This document shows, in pieces, positions 17,370-25,756 of a DNA stretch of 64,000 nt; the stretch's first letter is position 1, and every line of letters starts with the position of its first letter. The stretch covers positions 178,396 to 242,395 of the forward strand of contig NZ_BOVL01000009.1 in assembly GCF_019972155.1 (NCBI RefSeq), read 5' to 3'. The position numbers were made by a program, and so were the translations under genes. The notes under the pieces are model-generated. The model searched no databases. It was not told the DNA's origin and saw only the letters and a list, made by a program, of their open reading frames with translations. The stretch is from Bradyrhizobium sp. RD5-C2. GTDB lineage: Bacteria; Pseudomonadota; Alphaproteobacteria; Rhizobiales; Xanthobacteraceae.

Positions 17370-18149
17370 ATGAACCTATCCATGAAGGACCGCGTCGCGG
17401 TGGTCACCGGCGGCAGCAAGGGCATCGGGATCGCGGTGGCGCGGCGGTTTGCGGAATCCGGCGCCAAGGTCGCGATCCTCGCCCGTGGCGCGGCCGACCT
17501 CGCCGCGGCGCGTGAGGCACTCGCCAAGGACGGCCTCGTGGTACGCGATTATGTCTGCGACGTCGCCAAGGCCGCCGACATCAGCAAGGCCCACGACCAG
17601 ATCGTCGCGGATCTCGGCAAGGTCGACGTGCTGGTCAACAACGCGGGCACCGCGCGCACGCAGGCGTTCGAGAGCATCAGCGACGAGGCCTGGCAGGAGG
17701 ACCTCGACCTGAAACTGTTCGCCGCGATCCGCTTCAGCCGGCTGGTATGGCCGGGCATGAAGCAGCGCAAATGGGGCCGCATCATCAACGTGCTCAACAC
17801 CTTTGCGAAGGCCCCGGCCGCCAATTCCGCGCCGACCTCGGTGTCGCGCGCGGCCGGCATGGCGTTGACCAAAGTGATGGCCAATGAAGGCGGCGAGCAC
17901 AACATCCTGGTGAATGCGCTGCTGGTCGGGCTGATCATGAGCGATCAATGGGTCAAGCGTCATGCCGCCCAGGCGCCGGACACGGATTTCGGGGAATTCG
18001 CCAAGGGCCTTGCCAAGGGCACGCCGCTCGGCCGCATCGGCACGGCGGAGGAATTCGCCAACCTCGCCTGCTTCCTGGCCTCGGAGCAAGGCTCCTATAT
18101 CACCGGCACCGCCATCAATGTCGATGGTGGCCGATCACCGGTGGTCTAG
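17370..18149 (+). CDS. SDR-family protein with altered active site
   Basis: 259 residues with a Rossmann fold: NAD(P)-binding TGGSKGIG (13-20), NNAG (90-93) and the C-terminal GTAINVDGG. The catalytic tetrad seen in working short-chain dehydrogenases is not recognisable. The Ser position reads N143 (INVLNT), the Tyr position T156 and the Lys position R160 (APTSVSRAAG), and the Asn position reads K115. The fold is intact and the replacement region is orderly, so this looks like a divergent subfamily rather than a decayed gene. It has a good start with GGGAGAACAAC upstream. Substrate unknown; it may bind a cofactor without classical reductase chemistry. Confidence 0.88.
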   Translation: MNLSMKDRVAVVTGGSKGIGIAVARRFAESGAKVAILARGAADLAAAREALAKDGLVVRDYVCDVAKAADISKAHDQIVADLGKVDVLVNNAGTARTQAFESISDEAWQEDLDLKLFAAIRFSRLVWPGMKQRKWGRIINVLNTFAKAPAANSAPTSVSRAAGMALTKVMANEGGEHNILVNALLVGLIMSDQWVKRHAAQAPDTDFGEFAKGLAKGTPLGRIGTAEEFANLACFLASEQGSYITGTAINVDGGRSPVV

Positions 18150-18151
18150 CA

Positions 18152-18180
18152 CTTCGGCTTCGATCCAGTCGAAGCCGAAG
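18152..18180 (+). terminator. Terminator-like hairpin after the SDR gene
   Basis: CTTCGGCTTCGA, five-base spacer, then its exact complement: a 12-bp perfect stem that begins 3 bp after the SDR stop codon. It lacks a proper T-run, so it may be a partial or factor-assisted terminator. Confidence 0.6.
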
Positions 18181-18234
18181 CGCCAGGGTCTTGCTTTGGC
18201 AGGCAGCAACCTACGGCAGGAAGCGACGGCTCAA

Positions 18235-18264
18235 AAGCAAAAGGCCTCCGTCACCGGAGGCCTT
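18235..18264 (-). terminator. Rho-independent terminator of the HU gene
   Basis: On the minus strand AAGGCCTCCG, GTGA loop, CGGAGGCCTT is followed by TTGCTTTTG. This is a 10-bp GC-rich perfect stem with a T-rich tail, 6 bp past the HU stop codon. Confidence 0.85.
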
Positions 18265-18270
18265 CTATTC

Positions 18271-18570
18271 TTAAACCGCGTCCTTGGCGGCCTTGACCGG
18301 CCGTGCGCGGACGATCTTCCGGGCCGGCTTGGCCTTGAACATCATCTCTTCGCCGGTGAAGGGGTTGGTGCCCTTGCGCGCCTTGGTCGCCGGCTTCTTG
18401 ACCACAACGAACTTGGCGAAGCCGGGGACGAGGAACACCCCGGCCTTCTTCAGCTCCTTGTGGCCGACATCGACGAGCGAGTCCAAAACGTTCTTGACGT
18501 CGCGCTTGGAGAGTTCGGTGGTGGTCGCGATCTTCTCGATCACTTGCGACTTCGACAGTTGGGTAGCCAT
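18271..18570 (-). CDS. HU family DNA-binding protein
   Basis: 99 residues beginning MATQLSKSQVIEKIATTTELSKRDV, with the HU/IHF helical base followed by the beta-arm FAKFVVVKKPATKARKGTNPFTGEEMMFKAKPARKIVRARP. The conserved NPFTGEE segment (about 69-75) matches the arm tip with its intercalating residue. HU proteins bend and compact DNA as dimers in the nucleoid. A GGAG ribosome site lies six bases before the ATG. The Lys/Arg-rich C-terminus with extra Ala-Lys repeats is a little longer than E. coli HU. It is monocistronic with its own terminator. Confidence 0.96.
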   Translation of the reverse strand: MATQLSKSQVIEKIATTTELSKRDVKNVLDSLVDVGHKELKKAGVFLVPGFAKFVVVKKPATKARKGTNPFTGEEMMFKAKPARKIVRARPVKAAKDAV

Positions 18571-18643
18571 GGTTGCTCCATTGATTCTGGAGTGGGCACG
18601 ATATGGCGGAAAACGCCGAGAAAAACAGTGTTTTCTGCACTCA

Positions 18644-18663
18644 CCACAGCAATATCGCTGTGG
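18644..18663. promoter_or_regulatory. Near-perfect palindrome upstream of HU
   Basis: CCACAGC-AATATC-GCTGTGG: two 7-bp arms around an ATAT core. It may be an operator for HU expression; the binding protein is unknown. Confidence 0.4.
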
Positions 18664-18680
18664 ACAGCCCCCGAATCAGG

Positions 18681-18704
18681 GTTTTTTCCAGTGTTTTTTC
18701 CAGT
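18681..18704. repeat. Tandem duplication of a 12-mer
   Basis: GTTTTTTCCAGT is present twice without a gap. The T6 tracts are in phase at 12-bp spacing. It may add curvature to the HU upstream region or be a simple slippage product. Confidence 0.6.
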
Positions 18705-19005
18705 CAAGTCGCTTCCGACCCCTAAAATTACAGCGTTTGCGCGGCTTCGGGGCGCCCGAAACGTCCCCTTGAGAGAATCACCCGACGCATCCCGCACGAC
18801 CTGTGTGCGACAATATTGCGTGCAATTCGGGTTGCGGCGCACTGCGGCGCGCCACTTCAGGTTTCGGAAACGATCCTTCAAAAAGGCCGAGGCATTAGAA
18901 ATGACTCGGGTTCCCATTCCATCGTAACATCGCAAAAAGGGGCGCCACGGCCGATCGGCCGGCCACCCCGATGCAAGCCTTTATCTATGTTCCGGAGACC
19001 CGCGT

Positions 19006-20619
19006 ATGGATTTGTCCCGCCTTGAGATCAACCGCCGCACGGCCCTTCTGACCTCGGCCGCGATTGCGGCCAACGTCATCAACCCGATGCGGGCATTCGC
19101 GCAGGAAACCCCGCGCAAGGGCGGCGTGTTCAACGTCCATTACGGCGCCGAGCAGCGCCAGCTCAACCCCAGCATCCAGGCCTCGACCGGCGTCTACATC
19201 ATCGGCGGCAAGATCCAGGAAAATCTGGTCGACCTCGACGCCAACGGCCAGCCGGTCGGCGTGCTCGCCGAGAGCTGGGAGGCGACGCCGGACGGCAAGA
19301 CCGTCACCTTCAAGCTCCGCAAGGGCGTCACCTGGCACGACGGCAAGCCGTTCACTTCGGAGGACGTCGCCTTCACCGCGATGAACATGTGGAAGAAGAT
19401 CCTCAACTACGGATCGACGCTGCAGCTGTTCCTCACATCGGTCGATACCCCCGATCCGCAGACCGCGATCTTCCGCTACGAGCGGCCGATGCCGCTGAAT
19501 CTCTTGCTCCGCGCCTTGCCCGACCTCGGCTACGTCTCCGCCAAGCATCTCTACGAGAGCGGCGACATCAGGCAGAACCCGACCAATCTGGCGCCGGTCG
19601 GCACCGGCCCGTTCAAATTCGTCAAATACGAGCGCGGGCAATACATCATTGCCGACCGCAATCCGGATTACTGGCGGCCGAACGCGCCCTATCTCGACCG
19701 CATCGTCTGGAAGGTGATCACCGACCGCGCCGCCGCGGCCGCCCAGATGGAGGCCGGCGAGCTGCACTACAGCCCGTTCTCGGGACTGACGATCTCGGAC
19801 ATGGCACGGCTCGGCAAGGACAAGCGCTTCATCGTCCAGACCAAGGGCAATGAGGGCAACGCGCGCACCAACACCATCGAGTTCAACTTTCGCCGCAAGG
19901 AACTGTCCGACATCCGCGTCCGCCGCGCCATCGCGCATGCGATCAACGTGCCGTTCTTCATCGACAATTTTTTGGGCGATTTCGCCAAGCTCGGCACCGG
20001 CCCGATCCCCTCGACCTCGACCGACTTCTACCCCGGGCCGAACACGCCGCAATACGCTTACGACAAGGCCAAGGCGATCGCGCTGCTGGACGAGGCCGGC
20101 TTCAAGGCCTCCGGCGGCAACCGCTTTGCGCTGAAACTGCTGCCGGCGCCGTGGGGCGAGGACATCTCGCTGTGGTCGACCTTCATCCAGCAGTCGCTCG
20201 GCGAAGTCGGCATCCAGGTCGATATCGTGCGCAACGACGGCGGCGGCTTCCTCAAGCAGGTCTATGACGACCACGCCTTCGATCTCGCCACCGGCTGGCA
20301 TCAGTATCGCAACGACCCCGCAGTCTCGACCACGGTGTGGTACCGCTCCGGCCAGCCCAAGGGCGCGCCGTGGACCAACCAGTGGGGCTGGGAGGACAAG
20401 ACCGTCGACAAGACCATCGACGATGCCGCGACCGAGGTCGATCCCGCCAAGCGCAAGGCGCTCTATGCCGATTTCGTCAAGGAGGTGAACACCGAGCTGC
20501 CGGTCTGGATGCCGATCGAGCAGATCTTCGTCACCGTGATCACCGCCAAGGCCCGCAACCATTCCAACACGCCGCGCTGGGGCTCGGCGAGCTGGCACGA
20601 TCTTTGGCTGAGCGCATGA
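19006..20619 (+). CDS. Dipeptide/oligopeptide-type ABC transporter substrate-binding protein
   Basis: 537 residues of the SBP_bac_5 family with a signal region (INRRTALLTSAAIAANVINP; the twin Arg suggests Tat export). Family phrases include LAESWEATPDGKTVTFKLRKGVTWHDGKPFTSEDVAFT and GTGPFKFVKYERGQYIIADRNPDYW. CGGAGA lies seven bases before the ATG. It is the periplasmic receptor for the DppB-, DppC- and fused DppDF-like genes downstream on the same strand, though a 222-bp repeat element separates them. Ligand unknown: family members bind peptides, opines, nickel or polyols. The convergent amine-oxidase gene makes an amino compound conceivable. Confidence 0.93.
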   Translation: MDLSRLEINRRTALLTSAAIAANVINPMRAFAQETPRKGGVFNVHYGAEQRQLNPSIQASTGVYIIGGKIQENLVDLDANGQPVGVLAESWEATPDGKTVTFKLRKGVTWHDGKPFTSEDVAFTAMNMWKKILNYGSTLQLFLTSVDTPDPQTAIFRYERPMPLNLLLRALPDLGYVSAKHLYESGDIRQNPTNLAPVGTGPFKFVKYERGQYIIADRNPDYWRPNAPYLDRIVWKVITDRAAAAAQMEAGELHYSPFSGLTISDMARLGKDKRFIVQTKGNEGNARTNTIEFNFRRKELSDIRVRRAIAHAINVPFFIDNFLGDFAKLGTGPIPSTSTDFYPGPNTPQYAYDKAKAIALLDEAGFKASGGNRFALKLLPAPWGEDISLWSTFIQQSLGEVGIQVDIVRNDGGGFLKQVYDDHAFDLATGWHQYRNDPAVSTTVWYRSGQPKGAPWTNQWGWEDKTVDKTIDDAATEVDPAKRKALYADFVKEVNTELPVWMPIEQIFVTVITAKARNHSNTPRWGSASWHDLWLSA

Positions 20620-20640
20620 GGCGGCGCGCCTTGCTTCTCC

Positions 20641-20792
20641 CTCGCCCCGCTCTTGCGGGGTCGAGACGAGCGAAGCTCGCTCTTAGAGGGCTGGGGTGAG
20701 GGCTCTCTCCACCAATATTGCTCTATCGATGGACCTGTACCCCCTCACCCGGACTGCTACGCAGTCCGACCTCTCCCCGCAAGCGGGGCGAG
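20641..20792. repeat. Dispersed palindromic element (copy 3)
   Basis: The outer arms CTCGCCCCGC(T)CTTGCGGGG and CCCCGCAAGCGGGGCGAG pair with one bulged base. Inner sub-hairpins are GACGAGC/GCTCGCTC-like and CGGACTGC/GCAGTCCG. It lies inside the operon between the substrate-binding and permease genes, so it may lower downstream expression relative to the abundant binding protein. Confidence 0.78.
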
Positions 20793-20841
20793 GTAAGAAG
20801 AGGCCGGTGTCCACTTCGTCTGAACACGCTATAGATAACCG

Positions 20842-21819
20842 ATGCGTATCCTGAGCCTTGCGGGGCGGCGGCTGGCCGCCTCGATCCCGACCCTGTTCCT
20901 GATCCTGATCGGCGTGTTCCTGCTGTTGCAGCTCGCGCCCGGCGACACCGTCGATGCGCTGATGGCGCAGATGGGCGGTGGCGATGCCGCGACCGCACAA
21001 CAGCTGCGCAAGTTCTACGGGCTCGACCTCTCGGTTCCGGCGCAGCTCGGCAACTATCTGTGGCACCTGGTGCGGCTCGACCTCGGCTTCTCCTCGATCT
21101 ACGGCAAGCCGGTGGCGACCGTGATCCTGGAGCGGCTGCCACCGACCATCCTGCTGATGACCGCATCGCTGTCGTTCGCATTCTTCTTTGGGCTCGTGTT
21201 CGGCGTGATCGCCGCGCGCGGCGTCAACCGCTGGCCGGACACCTTGATCTCGACGCTTGGCCTGGTCTTCTACGCCACCCCTTCGTTCTGGTTCGGGCTG
21301 ATGGCGATCGTGGTGTTCTCGGTCTATCTGCAATGGCTGCCGTCCGGCGGTTTCCAGGACATCGGAACGGTGCAGACCGGCATCCGGGGCGTGCTCGATA
21401 TCGCCGCGCACCTGGTGCTGCCGACGCTGACGCTCGGGCTGATCTTCCTTGCGATCTATCTGCGCATCATGCGGGCCTCGATGCTCGAGGTCCTGAACCT
21501 CGATTTCGTCCGCACCGCCCGCGCCAAGGGCCTGGACGAGACCCATGTCATCACCCGCCACGTGCTGCGCAACGCGCTGCTGCCGATGGTGACGCTGATC
21601 GGCTTGCAGGCCGGCACCATGCTCGGCGGCTCGGTCGTGGTCGAGAGCGTGTTCTCGCTGCCCGGCCTCGGCCGCCTCGCCTATGAATCGGTGGTGCAGC
21701 GCGACCTCAACACCCTGCTTGGCATCGTGTTCGTGTCCGCCCTGCTCGTCATCGTCGTCAACTTTGTCGTCGACCTGCTCTACGCGCGGCTCGACCCGCG
21801 CATCGCGGCGGAGGGCTGA
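20842..21819 (+). CDS. Dipeptide-type ABC transporter permease (DppB-like)
   Basis: 325 residues, six membrane helices. It begins MRILSLAGRRLAASIPTLFLI, the usual DppB/OppB first helix, then a periplasmic region with LAPGDTVDALMAQMGGGDA. The EAA coupling loop reads FVRTARAKGLDETHVITRHVLRNALLPMVTLIG (about 230-262). It should form the channel with the DppC-like protein encoded 2 bp downstream. Length is normal. It is the first gene after an intra-operon repeat element. Confidence 0.95.
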   Translation: MRILSLAGRRLAASIPTLFLILIGVFLLLQLAPGDTVDALMAQMGGGDAATAQQLRKFYGLDLSVPAQLGNYLWHLVRLDLGFSSIYGKPVATVILERLPPTILLMTASLSFAFFFGLVFGVIAARGVNRWPDTLISTLGLVFYATPSFWFGLMAIVVFSVYLQWLPSGGFQDIGTVQTGIRGVLDIAAHLVLPTLTLGLIFLAIYLRIMRASMLEVLNLDFVRTARAKGLDETHVITRHVLRNALLPMVTLIGLQAGTMLGGSVVVESVFSLPGLGRLAYESVVQRDLNTLLGIVFVSALLVIVVNFVVDLLYARLDPRIAAEG

Positions 21820-21821
21820 CG

Positions 21822-22652
21822 ATGGACACGGTGAAACGCTACTTCCGCAGCCCGGCCGCAGTGATCGGCCTGATCCTGCTGCTGCTGGTGATCGCGATGG
21901 CTGTTAGCGCCGGCTTCTTCTATCCGCGCGATCCACTCGCGCTGGCGGGCCGGCCACTGGTCTGGCCGTTCTCCAATCCGCGCTTCCTGCTCGGCACCGA
22001 CAATTCCGGCCGCGACATTGCCGCCCAGATCTTCTACGGCGCACGGATCTCGCTCCTGATCGGCGGCGTCGCCACCGTGATCGCGATCCTGATCGGCATC
22101 CTGGTCGGCGCCTTCGCCGGCTATTATGGCGGCTGGGTCGACAATGTGCTGATGCGGATCACCGAAGCGTTCCAGACCCTGCCGAACTTCGTGCTGCTGT
22201 TGGTTCTGGTCGCAGTGTTCGGCTCGACCTTGACCACGGTGACCATCGCGGTCGGCGTGGTGTCGTGGCCGGCACCGGCGCGGCTGACCCGCGCCGAGTT
22301 CCTGTCGCTGCGCAACCGCGAATTCGTCCAGGCGGGCAAGACGCTCGGCATGAAGGACCTCCAGCTCATCCTCGGCGAGATCCTGCCGAACGCGCTGCCG
22401 CCCGTGATCGTCTATGCCAGTGTGGTGATGGCGGTCGCGATCCTCTTGGAGAGTGCGCTCGCGTTCCTGAGGCTCTCCGACCCCAACGTCGCCTCCTGGG
22501 GCAATTTGATCGGGCTCGGCCGCGACGTGCTCCGGGTGCAGTGGTACGTCTCGGCGATCCCCGGCATTGCGATCCTCGTCACCGTGCTCGCGGTGTCGCT
22601 GGTCGGCCAGGGCCTGAACGATGCGCTCAATCCGAGGCTGAAGAGCCGATGA
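21822..22652 (+). CDS. Dipeptide-type ABC transporter permease (DppC-like)
   Basis: 276 residues with an N-terminal helix (AAVIGLILLLLVIAMAVSAGFF), the family phrase LLGTDNSGRDIAAQIFYGARISLLIG and an EAA loop FLSLRNREFVQAGKTLGMKDLQLILGEILPNALPPVIVYAS. It is the second half of the transmembrane channel. Its start follows the DppB stop by 2 bp, and its stop overlaps the ATPase start (ATGA). Confidence 0.95.
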   Translation: MDTVKRYFRSPAAVIGLILLLLVIAMAVSAGFFYPRDPLALAGRPLVWPFSNPRFLLGTDNSGRDIAAQIFYGARISLLIGGVATVIAILIGILVGAFAGYYGGWVDNVLMRITEAFQTLPNFVLLLVLVAVFGSTLTTVTIAVGVVSWPAPARLTRAEFLSLRNREFVQAGKTLGMKDLQLILGEILPNALPPVIVYASVVMAVAILLESALAFLRLSDPNVASWGNLIGLGRDVLRVQWYVSAIPGIAILVTVLAVSLVGQGLNDALNPRLKSR

Positions 22653-24274
22653 GCGAGACTGTCCTTTCGCTCGACGCTCTGACCGTGCGCCTGCCCAAAG
22701 GCGCCGACCGGCCGCATGCGCTGTCCGACGTTTCCCTGTCGGTCGCCTCCAACGAGATCCTCTGCGTGGTCGGCGAATCCGGCTCCGGCAAATCGATGAT
22801 GGCGAACGCCATCATGCGGCTGCTGCCGAACGAGGTTGGGATCGAACGGGGCCGGATGATGTTCGACGGCCGCGACCTCTGCGCCGCCGATCCGGCCGAA
22901 ATGCGCGAGGTGCGCGGCGCCGGGATTGCGATGATCTTCCAGGAGCCGATGACGGCGCTCAATCCGCTGCGCACCATCGGCGACCAGATCGGCGAGATGT
23001 TTGCGATCCACACCGGCCTGCCGAAGGCCGAGATCAATGCGCGCGTGCTGGCCCTGCTCGAGGACGTTCGCATCCCCGATCCCAAGGCCGCTGCAAAAGC
23101 CTATCCGCACGAGCTCTCCGGCGGCCAGCGCCAGCGCGCCATGATCGCAATGGCATTGGCGCTGGACCCGAAGCTCCTGATCGCCGATGAGCCGACCACC
23201 GCGCTCGACGTCACGACGCAGGCGCAGATCCTGAAGCTGATCCGCGATTTGCAGCAGCGCAAAAAGACGGCTGTGCTGTTCATCACCCATGATTTCGGCG
23301 TGGTCGCCGAGATCGCCGACCGCGTCGTGGTGATGCAGCACGGCGCGATCGTCGAGCAAGGCGCGGCCGACACGGTGCTGAACGACCCGCAGCACGCCTA
23401 CACCAGGCAACTGATCGCGGCGGTCCCGCCGCTGACTGCGCCGCCGCCGCGCATCCTTTCCGGCAAGGATATTCTGACCATCGACGGCGTCTCAAAAACC
23501 TATCGCACCGGCGGCTTCCTCGGCCGCGGCGCGCGAGTGACGGAGGCGGTCAAGAACGTCTCGCTGCGCCTGCCGCGTGGCGCGACGCTCGGCATCGTCG
23601 GCGAATCCGGTTCGGGCAAATCGACGCTCGCGCGCTGCATCGTGCGGCTGATCGACCCCGACAGCGGATCGATCGTGCTCAGCGGTAAGGACTGGGCGAA
23701 GCTCGGCCGCGAGGAGATCAGGCGCGAGACCCGCCACATCCAGATGGTGTTTCAGGATCCGTTCGCCTCGCTCAACCCGCGCCGCAAGGCGGCCGAACTC
23801 GTGGCGCAGGGACCGATCGTGCACGGCACCGAGCGCACCACCGCGATCGCGGAAGCGCGACAACTGTTCGAACTGGTCGGCCTCGACCCGTCAGCCGGCG
23901 ATCGCTTTCCGCACGAATTCTCCGGTGGCCAGCGCCAGCGCATTGGCCTGGCGCGTGCGCTGGCGCTGAAACCCGATGTGCTGGTCGCGGACGAGCCGGT
24001 CTCGGCGCTCGACGTCTCGGTGCAGGCGCAAGTCCTCAAGTTGCTCGCCGGGCTGCGCCAGCAGCTCGGCCTCTCCATCATCTTCATCACACACGATCTG
24101 CGCGTCGCCGCGCAGATCTGCGATCTCGTGGCCGTGATGAAGGATGGCGCCGTGGTCGAGCAAGGGCTGACCGCCGAGGTGTTCGGCAGGCCGCAGCATC
24201 CCTATACGCAGGCGCTATTGTCGGCGATCCCCGGCGGCGACTTCACGCGCAAGCGCGATGCCTTGATCGCCTGA
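22649..24274 (+). CDS. Fused dipeptide ABC transporter ATPases (DppD-DppF type)
   Basis: 541 residues from the ATG at 22649, which overlaps the permease stop by 4 bp. It has two complete ABC cassettes. The first has Walker A GESGSGKS (42-49), signature LSGGQRQR (156-163) and IADEPTTALD. The second has Walker A GESGSGKS (318-325), signature FSGGQRQR (424-431) and VADEPVSALD. In many peptide importers these are separate DppD and DppF proteins; here one chain supplies both. The linker at about 258-275 (PPLTAPPPRILSG) is short. It powers the DppBC-like channel and completes the importer. Confidence 0.95.
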   Translation: MSETVLSLDALTVRLPKGADRPHALSDVSLSVASNEILCVVGESGSGKSMMANAIMRLLPNEVGIERGRMMFDGRDLCAADPAEMREVRGAGIAMIFQEPMTALNPLRTIGDQIGEMFAIHTGLPKAEINARVLALLEDVRIPDPKAAAKAYPHELSGGQRQRAMIAMALALDPKLLIADEPTTALDVTTQAQILKLIRDLQQRKKTAVLFITHDFGVVAEIADRVVVMQHGAIVEQGAADTVLNDPQHAYTRQLIAAVPPLTAPPPRILSGKDILTIDGVSKTYRTGGFLGRGARVTEAVKNVSLRLPRGATLGIVGESGSGKSTLARCIVRLIDPDSGSIVLSGKDWAKLGREEIRRETRHIQMVFQDPFASLNPRRKAAELVAQGPIVHGTERTTAIAEARQLFELVGLDPSAGDRFPHEFSGGQRQRIGLARALALKPDVLVADEPVSALDVSVQAQVLKLLAGLRQQLGLSIIFITHDLRVAAQICDLVAVMKDGAVVEQGLTAEVFGRPQHPYTQALLSAIPGGDFTRKRDALIA

Positions 24275-24310
24275 TCAAGCCATAGTGCGTGGTGCGTCGT
24301 TGGTCCGCGT

Positions 24311-25681
24311 TCACCGTGGGCGGCGCGAGGCGAGCAAATGCTCCGCCCAGCGCAGCAACTCGAAGCGATCGCCCCTGACCAGTTCCTGGGCATCGCGGCG
24401 CCGATAGAGCACCAGCATCCAGGGCGCGAGCTTGCGCAGCAATCCGTGCGCCATGTACTGCACCGGCTCGGTGAACGGCAGCGCCAGCTCGCTTTCCGGC
24501 ACGCCCTGCACTGCCTTTGCCAGTTCGCGGCCGAGCGGGATCGTCAGCGCGACGGCGCGGCCGTTGCAGCCGGTCCAGCCATAGGCGTTCGGGCCCAGCC
24601 GATGCATGCGCGGCAGGAAGTCCGCCGTCACTCCGACATAGCCGTTCCAGACATAGTCGAAGGAGACGTCGCCGATCTGCGGCCACAGGCGCTGCAACCG
24701 CTCGGTGACCCGCGCCTTCAACCGTCCGGTCTTGTCGCCCGGGCCGAGCACGGCGCCGCCGGTGACGAGGCGATTGCGGGCGTCGTAACGCGCGAAATAC
24801 AGCTCGCCATGGGTGTCCGACATCGCCGGCCGGCCGGGAATGATGGTCTTGCGGACATTGTCCGACAGCGGCTGCGTCGCCATCTGCCACGACAGCACCG
24901 GCATCACCTCCGTCGCGATCTCAGGCACCAGCGTTTTCGCGAACTCGCCGCTATAGGCATTGGTCGCCACCACCAGCGCGCGGCCGGAGATCTCCCCCTT
25001 TTCGGTCTTCACCACCCAACGATCGCCGCGGCGCTCGAAACTGAGCGCAGGCGAACGGGCGTAGATCCTCGCGCCGAGGCCGAGCACGGTGCGCGCCAGG
25101 CCCCGCGCCAGCGCCAGCGGATTGACGTGACCACCGGTCCTGTTCCAGAAGCCGCCGTACCATGCATCCGAGCCGAGCATGTCCCTGGTCTGGTCGCGCG
25201 ACAGCAATTCGACCGGCGCGCCGAATTTCGACCATTGCTGCACCCGCCGCTCTGCAATCTTGATCCGGCCCGCCGAATGCACTGGCTGCACCCAGCCGGC
25301 CTGCTCCTGCTCGGCCTCGATGTTGTAACGCTTGACGACGTCAAACAGCATTGCCGCGCTGTCGCGCAGCATCACCACGAAGCGCTCGCCGGCCGCGCCG
25401 TGCCTCTTGATGATGTCGTCGGGATCGGGACGCGACAGCGTCGGGATCACCTGGCCGTTGTTACGGCCCGAGGCGCCCCAGCCCGGCTCGGCGGCCTCGA
25501 CGATTGCGACGTCGACATTGGCCTCGCGCAGATGCAGTGCGGTCGACAGACCGGTGAAGCCGCCGCCGATGATGACGACATCGGCCTGCTGCGCGCCGGT
25601 CAATTCGGGACAGTCAGGGCCGGGAGGCGTCACTGCTGCCCAGAGCGAATTGGGCCAGCGCACGGCATTGCTGCTCATCAT
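24311..25681 (-). CDS. FAD-dependent oxidoreductase, DAO family (PuuB-like amine oxidase)
   Basis: 456 residues. The dinucleotide-binding motif DVVIIGGGFTGLSTALHLREA (35-55) and EAAEPGWGASGRNNGQVIP (62-80) place it with gamma-glutamylputrescine oxidase and related amino-acid/amine oxidases. A C-terminal FAD contact is GWTGCNGRAVALTIPLGREL. Such enzymes deaminate secondary or primary amines to aldehyde plus ammonia and peroxide in the cytoplasm. An AGGA site precedes the ATG (25681 or 25678). It is convergent to the peptide-type ABC operon (36 bp between stops) and divergent from the VOC gene, so a shared substrate pathway is possible but unproven. Confidence 0.9.
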   Translation of the reverse strand: MMSSNAVRWPNSLWAAVTPPGPDCPELTGAQQADVVIIGGGFTGLSTALHLREANVDVAIVEAAEPGWGASGRNNGQVIPTLSRPDPDDIIKRHGAAGERFVVMLRDSAAMLFDVVKRYNIEAEQEQAGWVQPVHSAGRIKIAERRVQQWSKFGAPVELLSRDQTRDMLGSDAWYGGFWNRTGGHVNPLALARGLARTVLGLGARIYARSPALSFERRGDRWVVKTEKGEISGRALVVATNAYSGEFAKTLVPEIATEVMPVLSWQMATQPLSDNVRKTIIPGRPAMSDTHGELYFARYDARNRLVTGGAVLGPGDKTGRLKARVTERLQRLWPQIGDVSFDYVWNGYVGVTADFLPRMHRLGPNAYGWTGCNGRAVALTIPLGRELAKAVQGVPESELALPFTEPVQYMAHGLLRKLAPWMLVLYRRRDAQELVRGDRFELLRWAEHLLASRRPR

Positions 25682-25756
25682 GATCCTTTCTTGCGGGGGC
25701 CTGCGCGTTCTGGTTAGCTTTACTCTACTCTCTCATTCCAGCCGGGAAGACAAGAA

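Larger units (their letters stand above)
18571..19005. other. Divergent intergenic region between HU and the peptide ABC operon
   Basis: 435 bp. It contains an exact tandem duplication of the 12-mer GTTTTTTCCAGT (18681-18704) and a near-palindrome CCACAGC-AATATC-GCTGTGG (18644-18663). No small gene was credible. The two elements lie 75-135 bp upstream of the HU start, the right place for HU promoter or operator function. Confidence 0.55.

Noticed and set aside
24338..25717. 459-codon plus-strand ORF opposite the amine oxidase
   Set aside because: Low-complexity Arg/His/Gln-rich product with no domain; the minus strand encodes an intact FAD enzyme.
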